Under the pieces are notes generated by a model. It was given only the letters and a program-made list of their open reading frames with translations, ran no database searches and was not told the DNA's origin. From assembly GCA_035406685.1 (NCBI GenBank), contig DAONLM010000063.1, positions 1-14,002 of the forward strand: 14,002 nt of DNA, in the 5' to 3' direction. The first letter of the stretch is position 1. Each line of letters begins with the position of its first letter. The translations under genes and the position numbers were made by a program. Shown in pieces: positions 5,836 to 13,076 of the stretch. This DNA comes from DAONLM01 sp035406685 (GTDB taxonomy: Bacteria > Spirochaetota > GWE2-31-10 > MWDO01).

Positions 5836-8505
5836 ATGAAAGAAAAGAAAAAATCTTTTATTCTTAAACTACTCTCTGGAGTAGGGATTTTTTTACTTAT
5901 AATAATATTGATTTTTTTTACTTTATATCTTGTATATTTCTTTACAAGAGTTGATGAGAGAAACTACATATCAAAGGATTACCTTGCCTATATAAAGGTG
6001 GATTCTATTTCAAAATTGTATAATAATTTAATCGAGTTAAGAGCTTTGGACATTATTTTATCAGATAAACAATATCTGGATTTATATAAGGTGCTACTCG
6101 AATTTAAAAATTCTCCAATTGCCAAAAATAAATTTCTATCTTCTTTTGTTGATATGAAGGTAAATATCATTATAACTAATAGTCTTTATACCTCTATTTT
6201 ATTAGATATGGGCTTTAAATCTCTATTATTAAAATTTTCTGGCATGGCTTCATATATTCTAAAAAATAACGAAGATTTGTTACTAAAAGAATTTAAAACA
6301 GACAGTTATAAATATTATAAACTAACAATTGTAAAGAGTAATATAGATATATATTATTCTTTCAAAAATAATCTTTTATTTTTAGGTTTAAGTGAAGAAT
6401 CTATTAAAGATTTTTATAAAACTAAAGAATCTAAAAATAGTATCATAGATGATATTAATTTTTATTATGTAAAGAGTCAGGTTAAAAAAGATGGGATTGC
6501 TGAGATTTTTGTAAATAGTGACGCTCTATTTGATTCTTTTTTAAAAAATAATTCTCAGTTAAAGAAAGTAATAGATAAGTTTACACTTGATCCAGTGAGT
6601 GCCTTATCTTTAAATATTTCAAATTCAGAAATATCTTTATCAACATTTACAAAGAGTTCTACAAAAGATGAATTAGTTAGAAATTTCTTAAATAACAAAC
6701 CAAGAGAAATTGGTATTACAAAATATTTGCCAATAAATACTAATTTTTATCTTGCTATTAACTTTAACTCTTTCGAAGAATTCTATAAACTTTTTCTTTA
6801 TTTTCAGGAAGGGAAATTTGATAAGACAATTGAGAATATAAACAATGCCAGTAAAATGTTACTAAATCTTTCAATAAATGAACTTATTTTTGACTGGATA
6901 GGAGAAGAGATAGGTATATGGTGGTCCGAAGGGGTTGATTCTCCGGGCATATTTATAAAAATAAAAGATAAAGAGAAATTAAATAGGGTTTTTGAAAAAT
7001 TAACTGATTCTATATTTATGGAAGAGAGCACAGAACTTCAATACAAAGATGTAAAATTAAAAAAGATTGTTTTTCCATCTTTCTTAAATCAGATAATTTC
7101 TCTTTTTATTAAAGATTTTGATACTCCATTTTTTGTAATAGAGAATGATTATATATTTTTTTCAATGGATATAGAACCTCTTTCAAATCTTATAATGAAA
7201 TATAGAGAGGACAACACAATATTATTTGATAAGGATTTTAGATCTGCAACCTCAAAAATAAGTAAGACTGCTAATATTTTTGCTTATTTTAATATGGGAT
7301 ATTCCATACCAAAAATATTGCAGACAAAAGGTATTCTTCAAGATCTCTTTCAATTGTATGAAAAAGGGGTAATGTCAATAAATATTTCTAATAATAGTTT
7401 GAAAATAGATTTTTCTGCTAACGGGGTCAATGTTAAAAAGGCAAGAATATTTTCTGGCTATCCTATTAAAATAGAAGAAGAGATAAATAGTGATCTAATT
7501 GTAAAAGATATAGTGGGTTCAAAATTGCCAGAATTAATATACACAACTAAAAATAAAAGACTTTATGTTACAGATTTTAAAAATACGACAATTGAAGGAT
7601 TCCCGGTAAAGATTAGTGACAATAGTAATAAATTAGTAATATGGGAGAAAAGCATTGTGGTATATAATGATTCTGGCATTATTGACAAATTTGATTTTAA
7701 TGGCAATCAGATATCCCCTTTTCCGATTGAAAGTAATATTAAAAATTCATTCAATCCAGTTATTTATAGTAATAATTTATTGCTTTATTCAAAAGATGAT
7801 AAAAAAATTGCTTTTGTCAATGAAAATGGTGAGATAAATTTATTTAATTACGAATTCAAATCTCCATTATTATCCCCACCTGTTTTTTATAATGAGAGTA
7901 TGTTTCTATATCCTAAGAGTTTTAGTGGTACCATTTTAGGACTTGATAAGAATGGGAATGATATTAAAGGATGGCCACAGGAAGCAGGGGGTATTGGAGT
8001 CGGTAGTCCGGTTATTGCAAATTTTGGATCTGAAAAAGTGATAATTTTTATTACACAATCCGGCTCTCTAAAAGTATGGAATATGAATGGTATATTAAAA
8101 GAGGAATTAAATCTTAAATTTGAGGGCGTATTTTATACTCAGCCAGTAGTTGGTGATATTACAAAAGATAAAGGAGAGGAGATTGTCTTACTAAATAAAG
8201 ATGGTGTTGTAACCATTGTATCTTCGTCAGGTAATATCATACTTGAAAAAAAGATAAAAGATGCAGATGGTAAGGATAGAAAATTATTGCTGTTTAATGT
8301 TACTGGTGATAAATATATGGAAATTTTTATTTATGATGAAAAGAATAGTATTATTGCTCTTGATTCAAAATTGGATTTTCTACCAGGCTTTCCAGTTAAA
8401 GGAAGTAATAAACCTTACTTTTTTGATATAAATAATGATGGAGAATATGAAATGATAGCAGGTAGTTTTGATAATAATATTTATATATATTCTATACCAA
8501 AATAA
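5836..8505 (+). CDS. Membrane-anchored DUF3352-like protein with C-terminal beta-propeller
   Basis: The protein has 889 residues; ATG with GAGG seven bases upstream. Residues about 8-37 are a single hydrophobic N-terminal anchor after a lysine-rich start, so the bulk faces the periplasm. Residues about 45-540 resemble two halves of a DUF3352-type domain: repeated openings such as YLAYIKVDSISKLYNNL and NFYLAINFNSFEEFYKLF, then GEEIGIWWSEGVDSPGIFIKIKDKE. From about 550 to the end is a PQQ/FG-GAP-like propeller. Its blades have the pattern GDIT..KGEEIVLLNKDG, SLKVWNMNG, GFPVKG, and a last blade with a calcium-loop-like DINNDGEYE. The start follows the repeat island and is probably its own transcription unit, shared with the lipoprotein gene 13 bases downstream. 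Function is unknown; an envelope structural, binding or quality-control role is inference. Confidence 0.7.
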   Translation: MKEKKKSFILKLLSGVGIFLLIIILIFFTLYLVYFFTRVDERNYISKDYLAYIKVDSISKLYNNLIELRALDIILSDKQYLDLYKVLLEFKNSPIAKNKFLSSFVDMKVNIIITNSLYTSILLDMGFKSLLLKFSGMASYILKNNEDLLLKEFKTDSYKYYKLTIVKSNIDIYYSFKNNLLFLGLSEESIKDFYKTKESKNSIIDDINFYYVKSQVKKDGIAEIFVNSDALFDSFLKNNSQLKKVIDKFTLDPVSALSLNISNSEISLSTFTKSSTKDELVRNFLNNKPREIGITKYLPINTNFYLAINFNSFEEFYKLFLYFQEGKFDKTIENINNASKMLLNLSINELIFDWIGEEIGIWWSEGVDSPGIFIKIKDKEKLNRVFEKLTDSIFMEESTELQYKDVKLKKIVFPSFLNQIISLFIKDFDTPFFVIENDYIFFSMDIEPLSNLIMKYREDNTILFDKDFRSATSKISKTANIFAYFNMGYSIPKILQTKGILQDLFQLYEKGVMSINISNNSLKIDFSANGVNVKKARIFSGYPIKIEEEINSDLIVKDIVGSKLPELIYTTKNKRLYVTDFKNTTIEGFPVKISDNSNKLVIWEKSIVVYNDSGIIDKFDFNGNQISPFPIESNIKNSFNPVIYSNNLLLYSKDDKKIAFVNENGEINLFNYEFKSPLLSPPVFYNESMFLYPKSFSGTILGLDKNGNDIKGWPQEAGGIGVGSPVIANFGSEKVIIFITQSGSLKVWNMNGILKEELNLKFEGVFYTQPVVGDITKDKGEEIVLLNKDGVVTIVSSSGNIILEKKIKDADGKDRKLLLFNVTGDKYMEIFIYDEKNSIIALDSKLDFLPGFPVKGSNKPYFFDINNDGEYEMIAGSFDNNIYIYSIPK

Positions 8506-8518
8506 GGGGGATATCTCT

Positions 8519-9571
8519 ATGAGAAAAATATTATTATTTTTTATTTTATTAATTTTAGTAAGCTGTGAGACAACAGACATTGTTATTGTTAATCCAATCG
8601 ATGATGATAGTAAAAAATTAATAGAGGAGACTGAATTACTTTTATTAGAATATAAGAGAACTTTTAATAAAGAATTTTTAAAAAGATCTTATGAAATTAT
8701 AAGTAATCTAATGAAAAAGGCAAATAATAATAAGTATTTTGAGGCAAAGGTATTGGGCTTAAAAGGGGAATATGAACTTGCTCAGGGGAACAAAAATATA
8801 AAAGGTATAATTGAAGATATTGAAAGAAAAAATAAAAACGAAGAAAAATTATATATTATCAAAGCACATCTTGAAGATGATATTGCTAAAAAAGAGGAAA
8901 TTCTTAATGTTGGAATAAAAAATGCAAATACAAATGAAAGGATTAAATTGTTTCTTGCTGATTTGTATTTTTTAAAGGGAGAATACATAAAGGCGACTAG
9001 CTTATATGATGAAGTATTGCCTATTTTGCCAGAGGGATATAAAAAAAATTATGAAAAAAGAAGGGGGATATCCCGTGTTTTTATAAAAAATCCACCTAAG
9101 GATTTTAAATCTGGCTTCATAGTCGAAAAAGATAAAATAACTTTTGATGATGTTATAAAACTTACTGATATGGAGACAGATTTATTAAAAGAGTATAGAA
9201 ATCTAAAAGATTTTGAGTTAAAAGAGAAGTTATTTAATGATAAATTCATTTTTGATAAAAATATAAATATCTCTGATTATATTAAAAGAAAAGATGTTGT
9301 CTATTTTTTATTAAAAGTAGTTTCATTAGTTGATAGAGATCCTTCTTTATTAACTAAATATTCAAAAAGCATAGAGAAAATAAAAAAATCAGACATAGAA
9401 GAAAAAGATTTAAGTCCTATACCAGATGTAAAAATGGTAGACTATTTTTATACTGCTGTGCTTGTTCTTGTTGAGAGAGAAATTATAGATCTGCCGGATG
9501 GCACAAATTTTATGCCAGAAGAATTTATAAGTGGACTTGAATATTATTCTACATTGAAAAAATGTAGGTAG
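8519..9571 (+). CDS. Lipoprotein with TPR-like region and SLH-like C-terminus
   Basis: The protein has 350 residues from ATG at 8519, chosen because AAGGGGG lies eight bases upstream and the product begins with a lipoprotein signal (MRKILLFFILLILVSC). The lipobox LVSC puts the lipidated cysteine at residue 16. The frame is open upstream to 8468, but that would bury the signal. Residues about 35-190 are helical and TPR-like (clearest: RIKLFLADLYFLKGEYIKATSLYDEVL). The last 50 residues (IPDVKMVDYFYTAVLVLVEREII, then DGTNFMPEEFISGLEYYSTL) resemble an S-layer homology repeat: D...yy.av......gii, FxP, then a helix. It sits 13 bases after the DUF3352-like gene, suggesting the two products work together in the envelope. 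Partner and function are not recognised. Confidence 0.7.
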   Translation: MRKILLFFILLILVSCETTDIVIVNPIDDDSKKLIEETELLLLEYKRTFNKEFLKRSYEIISNLMKKANNNKYFEAKVLGLKGEYELAQGNKNIKGIIEDIERKNKNEEKLYIIKAHLEDDIAKKEEILNVGIKNANTNERIKLFLADLYFLKGEYIKATSLYDEVLPILPEGYKKNYEKRRGISRVFIKNPPKDFKSGFIVEKDKITFDDVIKLTDMETDLLKEYRNLKDFELKEKLFNDKFIFDKNINISDYIKRKDVVYFLLKVVSLVDRDPSLLTKYSKSIEKIKKSDIEEKDLSPIPDVKMVDYFYTAVLVLVEREIIDLPDGTNFMPEEFISGLEYYSTLKKCR

Positions 9572-9806
9572 CTTATAATAAGAATATTTTATACGACAAT
9601 TGTTGCTGTAGGGGGAGCTAACAATAAGATATTAAAAAGATAACAATAATATATTATTATAACATAACATTAATTCTTTGTAAAAAAGACTTAAAACAGG
9701 GGATATCCCTATTACTCAAGAGAAAAAGATACCGAAGCAATACTGGTAAGTATATCTATATTCTTTACATGGGATATCTGTTGGACAGAAGTTTGAGGAT
9801 AGTTAT
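9572..9806. other. Convergent intergenic region with palindromes
   Basis: This 235-base gap lies between the convergent lipoprotein gene and pyrH. It holds an A+T-only 14-base palindrome (AATAATATATTATT, 9645-9658) and the 10-base palindrome GGGATATCCC (9700-9709), which is followed on the minus strand by TGTTTTAAGTCTTTTTT and might act as a weak terminator for pyrH. No GC-rich stem with a clean U-run was seen in either direction. Short frames here do not resemble a protein I know. Confidence 0.45.
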
Positions 9807-10505
9807 TCAGTATACAAGAGTTCCAACAGTTTCCCCATCGCATGCTCTTTCCAATGAGTCATCATCCATATTAAATACCATTAACTTCATTTTGTTCTTT
9901 TTCAACATAAGAATAGCGGTTAGGTCCATAACTTCAAGATTTCTTGATATAATTTCATCATAAGTGATTGTATCATATTTCTTTGCATCTTTAAATTTAA
10001 AGGGGTCTTTATCATATATGCCATCAACCTTTGTTGCTTTAAAAAGAGCACTGGCATTTATTTGAAGAGATTTTATTGCGGCAGCCGTATCAGTTGAAAC
10101 AAAGGGATTGCCTGTTCCTGCACAAAATATAACTGCTCCATTTTGTTTAAATGTCTCTTCAACAATATCCCTATTAAAAAGATCCACAATACCTTCAATT
10201 TTAATAGCAGACTGAACAATTGCCTTTACACCATAATACCTTAATCTTTCAGCCATTGTTAAAGCATTAATAACAGTGGCAATCATTCCAATATTATCAC
10301 CAGCTACTCTATCATATCCATCTATTTCGCACGTAGCACCTCTGAATATATTTCCACCCCCTATGACAAAACCTAATTCAACCCCTTTTTTTATAATATT
10401 TGATAATCTTTTACATAAAATATCAACACAGGGATAAGAAATACCATACTGAAGAGTCCCTTTAAGGGACTCTCCAGATAGTTTTATTAAGAATCTTTTT
10501 TTCAA
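9807..10505 (-). CDS. pyrH: UMP kinase
   Basis: Phosphorylates UMP to UDP with ATP in cytoplasmic pyrimidine nucleotide synthesis; bacterial UMP kinases are hexamers of the amino-acid kinase fold. The 232 residues match the usual length. Visible motifs are K8-L-SGE (phosphate binding), VIGGGNIFRG at 47-56, RVAGDNIGMIATVINAL at 66-82, AGTGNPFVSTDTAAA at 129-143 and KVDGIYDKDP at 159-168. The end VFNMDDDSLERACDGETVGT is also typical. The start is TTG with AGGAGAG just upstream. It follows the tsf stop by 18 bases and is the last gene of the run; frr, a frequent downstream neighbour of pyrH, is not here, and a convergent lipoprotein gene follows. Confidence 0.95.
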   Translation of the reverse strand: MKKRFLIKLSGESLKGTLQYGISYPCVDILCKRLSNIIKKGVELGFVIGGGNIFRGATCEIDGYDRVAGDNIGMIATVINALTMAERLRYYGVKAIVQSAIKIEGIVDLFNRDIVEETFKQNGAVIFCAGTGNPFVSTDTAAAIKSLQINASALFKATKVDGIYDKDPFKFKDAKKYDTITYDEIISRNLEVMDLTAILMLKKNKMKLMVFNMDDDSLERACDGETVGTLVY

Positions 10506-10523
10506 AATCTCTCTCCTGAAGAA

Positions 10524-11357
10524 TTAGGAACCAATCATATATCTATAAAATTTAACGATCTTTATTTTTGATCCAACTTTTTTAGAAAAATCTTCTATAT
10601 ACTTGCTAACAGTAATTTTATCATCTTTTACATATTTTTGTTCTAAAAGACAAACCTCTGCAAAATATTTTGAAAGTTTACCCTTTACAATATTTTCAAT
10701 AACATTTGCCGGTTTATCACTTCCTTCCATCTGTTTCATAAATATGGCTTTCTGTTCCTCTCTCTCTTTATCCGGTATTTCATTTTCATCAAGATATAAA
10801 GGTGAAGATGCTGCTATATGCATAGCTATATTTAAACCAAATTCTTCCATTTCTGAATTATTCTTTAAGTCCTCTTTTTCTATCTCAAATATTGCGACAA
10901 CACCTATCTTATTATTACCATGAATATATGTGGAAGCATATTGATTTTTACTGAGATTTATAAGTTTTACAACTTTTAATTCAATATTTTCTTTTGTCTG
11001 AGATATAACTTCTTGAACGAAATCAGTATATTTAGATGGATCTTCACTCTTTAATGATAAAACACTATCTAAAATTTTATTATTTGCATTCTTAAATACA
11101 TCACTATTAGATACAAAATCTGTCTCACAAGCAAGTTGAATTAATGCGACATTATCCCCTGATTTCTTTATAAATACTCCACCCTCTTTAGTCTCTCTAT
11201 CGGCTCTTTTCTTAGCATCAGCAAGCCCTTTCTCTTTAAGTATTCTTATGGCATCATCCATATTTCCTTGAGCATCTATTAGAGCCTTTTTACATTCCAT
11301 CATTCCGGCCCCTGTTATATCTCTTAATTTCTTTACAATATCAGCAGATATATTCAT
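10524..11357 (-). CDS. tsf: Elongation factor Ts from internal start within the rpsB-tsf frame
   Basis: ATG at 11357-11355 has AGGAGGAG five bases upstream, a near-perfect site lying inside the fused frame (encoding KGGDK before the Met). From here the product is 277 residues, the normal EF-Ts length. It starts with the UBA-like domain ADIVKKLRDITGAGMMECKKAL, then TKEGGVF and the EF-Tu-contacting core with ETDFVSNSD (TDFV at 79-82). The retained start suggests free EF-Ts is produced alongside any fusion, as EF-Ts is needed in quantities unlike those of a ribosomal protein. Whether initiation occurs here is inferred from the site alone. Confidence 0.75.
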   Translation of the reverse strand: MNISADIVKKLRDITGAGMMECKKALIDAQGNMDDAIRILKEKGLADAKKRADRETKEGGVFIKKSGDNVALIQLACETDFVSNSDVFKNANNKILDSVLSLKSEDPSKYTDFVQEVISQTKENIELKVVKLINLSKNQYASTYIHGNNKIGVVAIFEIEKEDLKNNSEMEEFGLNIAMHIAASSPLYLDENEIPDKEREEQKAIFMKQMEGSDKPANVIENIVKGKLSKYFAEVCLLEQKYVKDDKITVSKYIEDFSKKVGSKIKIVKFYRYMIGS

Positions 11358-12308
11358 TTTATCTCCTCCTTTATTTTCTTCTTTGCTTTGTTCTTTTTTA
11401 TTATCTATATTTTTTCCCTCTTTTTTATTATCTTCTTTTTTTGCTTTTTCTGTTTTCTTTTTTTCATCTTTTTCTACATCATTCTTTTCTTTTTTTTCCT
11501 CGGAAATTTCCTCATTCTCATCTTCTAAATCATCTACTTCATCTTTATTTATAATCTCTGTATTTTCCATTATCTTTTCATTTAAATTTATTGCTTCATC
11601 TTCATCACCAAAGATATTAGCACCAGCCTCATTATCAGCATCAATACAAGCACTGGAAATTATAGAGCAGAATAAATTGATTGCTCTTATTGCATCGTCG
11701 TTACCTGGTATGGGATAATCGACTACATCTGGGTTACAGTTTGTATCAACAACTGCAACTACTGGTATTTTTAGCTTGTTTGCCTCTGCGACTGCTATTG
11801 CCTCTTTCTTTGAGTCAATAACAAAAAGAATTCCGGGTAAGGTATTCATCTCTTTAATACCTTTAAGATTCTTTTCTAATTTCTCTTTTTCTTTTAATAA
11901 TCTGATTTTCTCTTTTTTGGTAATTGAATCAAATGTCCCATCAACTTCCATTTTTTCTATCTTCTTTAATCTTGCAACAGATTTTCTAATGGTAGAAAAG
12001 TTAGTCAACATTCCACCAAGCCATCTGTTGTTAACATAGAATTGATTGCATCTTTCTGCTTCTTTTTGAATGGCTGCTCTTGCCTGTTTTTTGGTACCAA
12101 CAAATAGAACTGGCTTACCCTGAAGAACAGTTTGTCTTACTGCTTCATAAGCTTTTTTAATTTCCGCTATGGTTTTCTGAAGATCAATGATGTGAATTCC
12201 ATTTCTTTCAAAAAAGATAAATCGGGACATTCTTGGGTCCCATCTTCTTGTCTGGTGTCCAAAATGTACTCCAGCTTCTAATAGACTCTTCATTGTAACT
12301 ATTGACAA
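10524..12308 (-). CDS. rpsB-tsf: Fused ribosomal protein S2 - elongation factor Ts
   Basis: One open frame of 594 codons. Residues 1-228 are a full S2 of the 30S subunit (LLEAGVHFGHQTRRWDPRM at 9-27, FVGTKKQA at 69-76, YVNNRWLGGMLTNFSTIRKS at 91-110, PDVVDYPIPGNDDAIRAI at 193-210). Residues 229-317 are a charged Lys/Glu/Asp-rich, probably disordered linker. Residues 318-594 are a complete EF-Ts, the GDP-GTP exchange factor for EF-Tu. No stop codon separates them. The start is TTG with AGGAGGAG a few bases upstream, matching the length of other S2 N-termini. The internal EF-Ts Shine-Dalgarno and ATG are still strong (see separate entry), so both a fusion and free EF-Ts may be made. S2 itself cannot be made free without cleavage or programmed termination, unless a stop was lost by sequencing error. 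The leader before it is structured. Confidence 0.9.
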   Translation of the reverse strand: MSIVTMKSLLEAGVHFGHQTRRWDPRMSRFIFFERNGIHIIDLQKTIAEIKKAYEAVRQTVLQGKPVLFVGTKKQARAAIQKEAERCNQFYVNNRWLGGMLTNFSTIRKSVARLKKIEKMEVDGTFDSITKKEKIRLLKEKEKLEKNLKGIKEMNTLPGILFVIDSKKEAIAVAEANKLKIPVVAVVDTNCNPDVVDYPIPGNDDAIRAINLFCSIISSACIDADNEAGANIFGDEDEAINLNEKIMENTEIINKDEVDDLEDENEEISEEKKEKNDVEKDEKKKTEKAKKEDNKKEGKNIDNKKEQSKEENKGGDKMNISADIVKKLRDITGAGMMECKKALIDAQGNMDDAIRILKEKGLADAKKRADRETKEGGVFIKKSGDNVALIQLACETDFVSNSDVFKNANNKILDSVLSLKSEDPSKYTDFVQEVISQTKENIELKVVKLINLSKNQYASTYIHGNNKIGVVAIFEIEKEDLKNNSEMEEFGLNIAMHIAASSPLYLDENEIPDKEREEQKAIFMKQMEGSDKPANVIENIVKGKLSKYFAEVCLLEQKYVKDDKITVSKYIEDFSKKVGSKIKIVKFYRYMIGS

Positions 12309-12457
12309 TTTACTCCTCCTGATTTATATAATTTTAATTTTTTTATCCAAAATTTGACTGATCTTCCGGGCAAGATCTACCAGAGAGCAAGAGTAAAGAT
12401 AACACCATATTTCTCGAAGCTAAAAATAGCCCGGAAGATTATTTTATTACATCATAG
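12309..12457 (-). promoter_or_regulatory. Structured rpsB leader RNA (candidate autoregulatory element)
   Basis: In the transcript, ATCTTCCGGGC (12439-12429) pairs perfectly over 11 bp with GCCCGGAAGAT (12371-12361), enclosing 57 bases. The second arm can instead form a local hairpin, GATCTT-GCCCGG-AAGATC, which breaks the long helix. Inside the loop, UUUACUCUU (12397-12389) is complementary over nine bases (one G-U) to AGGAGUAAA (12317-12309), the sequence holding the 3' part of the Shine-Dalgarno up to the TTG start. Together these give a pseudoknot that would hide the ribosome binding site and an alternative fold. The stem has no U-run after it, so translational control is likelier than termination. 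Leader-based S2 autoregulation is known in other bacteria; this exact structure I do not recognise. Confidence 0.65.
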
Positions 12458-12463
12458 AGGATT

Positions 12464-12469
12464 ATTATA
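12464..12469 (-). promoter_or_regulatory. Possible -10 box of an rpsB promoter
   Basis: TATAAT on the minus strand overlaps the maf stop codon and would start a transcript near 12457, just before the structured leader. The -35 region (TTTTTT at 17 bases) is poor, so an upstream promoter at pheA may also read through. Confidence 0.35.
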
Positions 12470-13070
12470 AACTCTCTTTGATGTAAAAAAAATTTTTATT
12501 TATTAATTTTAACATTTTATAGAGAGTCTCTAATGGTAATCCTACAACATTAGAGTAGGAACCCTCTATTTTTTCGACCAAAAGAGCAAAAATACTCTGT
12601 ATAGCGTAGCCACCAGCATAACCTTTCCATAAATTATTGTCAAGATAAAATTTCAAAAAATTTGCATCAATTTTACCGAATTTTACTTTGGTAATACAAT
12701 GTTTTACCATATTTATATTTTCTTTTGTATTAATCAAAGCAATGCCAGATATGACCTTGTGAGTTTTATTACTAAGATCTAAAATTAATTCTTTTGCCTC
12801 TTCTTTTGATCTTGGTTTTCCAAAAATTCTATTTTTATAAACAACTATTGTATCAACTCCTAACACATATTTATCAAAAAAATCATCTTTTTTAGCAATT
12901 GAAATAGCCTTATTATAAGCAAGTTTTTCTGCTAATTTTACTGGATTTTTTTCAAAGAGACTCTCCTCATCAAATTCATGCTCTACCACCGTAAAATTTA
13001 TAAAACAACTGGAAAGTAAATCCTTTCTTCTCGGCGATTGAGAAGCCAGTACCAAACTTACATTTTCCAT
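12465..13070 (-). CDS. maf: Maf family nucleotide pyrophosphatase
   Basis: Maf/YhdE-type house-cleaning enzyme that hydrolyses non-canonical or excess nucleoside triphosphates (dTTP/UTP or modified pyrimidines, depending on subfamily) to monophosphates in the cytoplasm. The 201 residues carry the N-terminal ASQSPRR at 9-15, GVDTIV with the catalytic-type D73, GKP at 84-86, SGIALI at 108-113, WKGYAGGYAIQ at 148-158 and IEGSYSNVVGLPL at 168-180, all family signatures. ATG follows the pheA stop by six bases; the nearest purine-rich site (AGGGAG) is about 13 bases away, so translation is probably coupled to pheA. Substrate preference cannot be fixed from these motifs alone. Confidence 0.93.
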   Translation of the reverse strand: MENVSLVLASQSPRRKDLLSSCFINFTVVEHEFDEESLFEKNPVKLAEKLAYNKAISIAKKDDFFDKYVLGVDTIVVYKNRIFGKPRSKEEAKELILDLSNKTHKVISGIALINTKENINMVKHCITKVKFGKIDANFLKFYLDNNLWKGYAGGYAIQSIFALLVEKIEGSYSNVVGLPLETLYKMLKLINKNFFYIKESL

Positions 13071-13076
13071 AAAAGT

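Noticed and set aside
8468..8518. Longer start for the lipoprotein gene
   Set aside because: It would overlap the previous gene and hide the lipoprotein signal; ATG at 8519 has its own strong ribosome binding site.
9769..9963. Small plus-strand gene overlapping pyrH
   Set aside because: It mostly lies antisense to pyrH, has no ribosome binding site and its translation resembles nothing known.
11383..11718. Serine/phenylalanine-rich plus-strand frame
   Set aside because: It is the antisense shadow of the Lys/Glu-rich linker of the S2-EF-Ts frame.
12361..12439. Intrinsic terminator or attenuator before rpsB
   Set aside because: The GC-rich stems are not followed by a U-run; translational control fits better.
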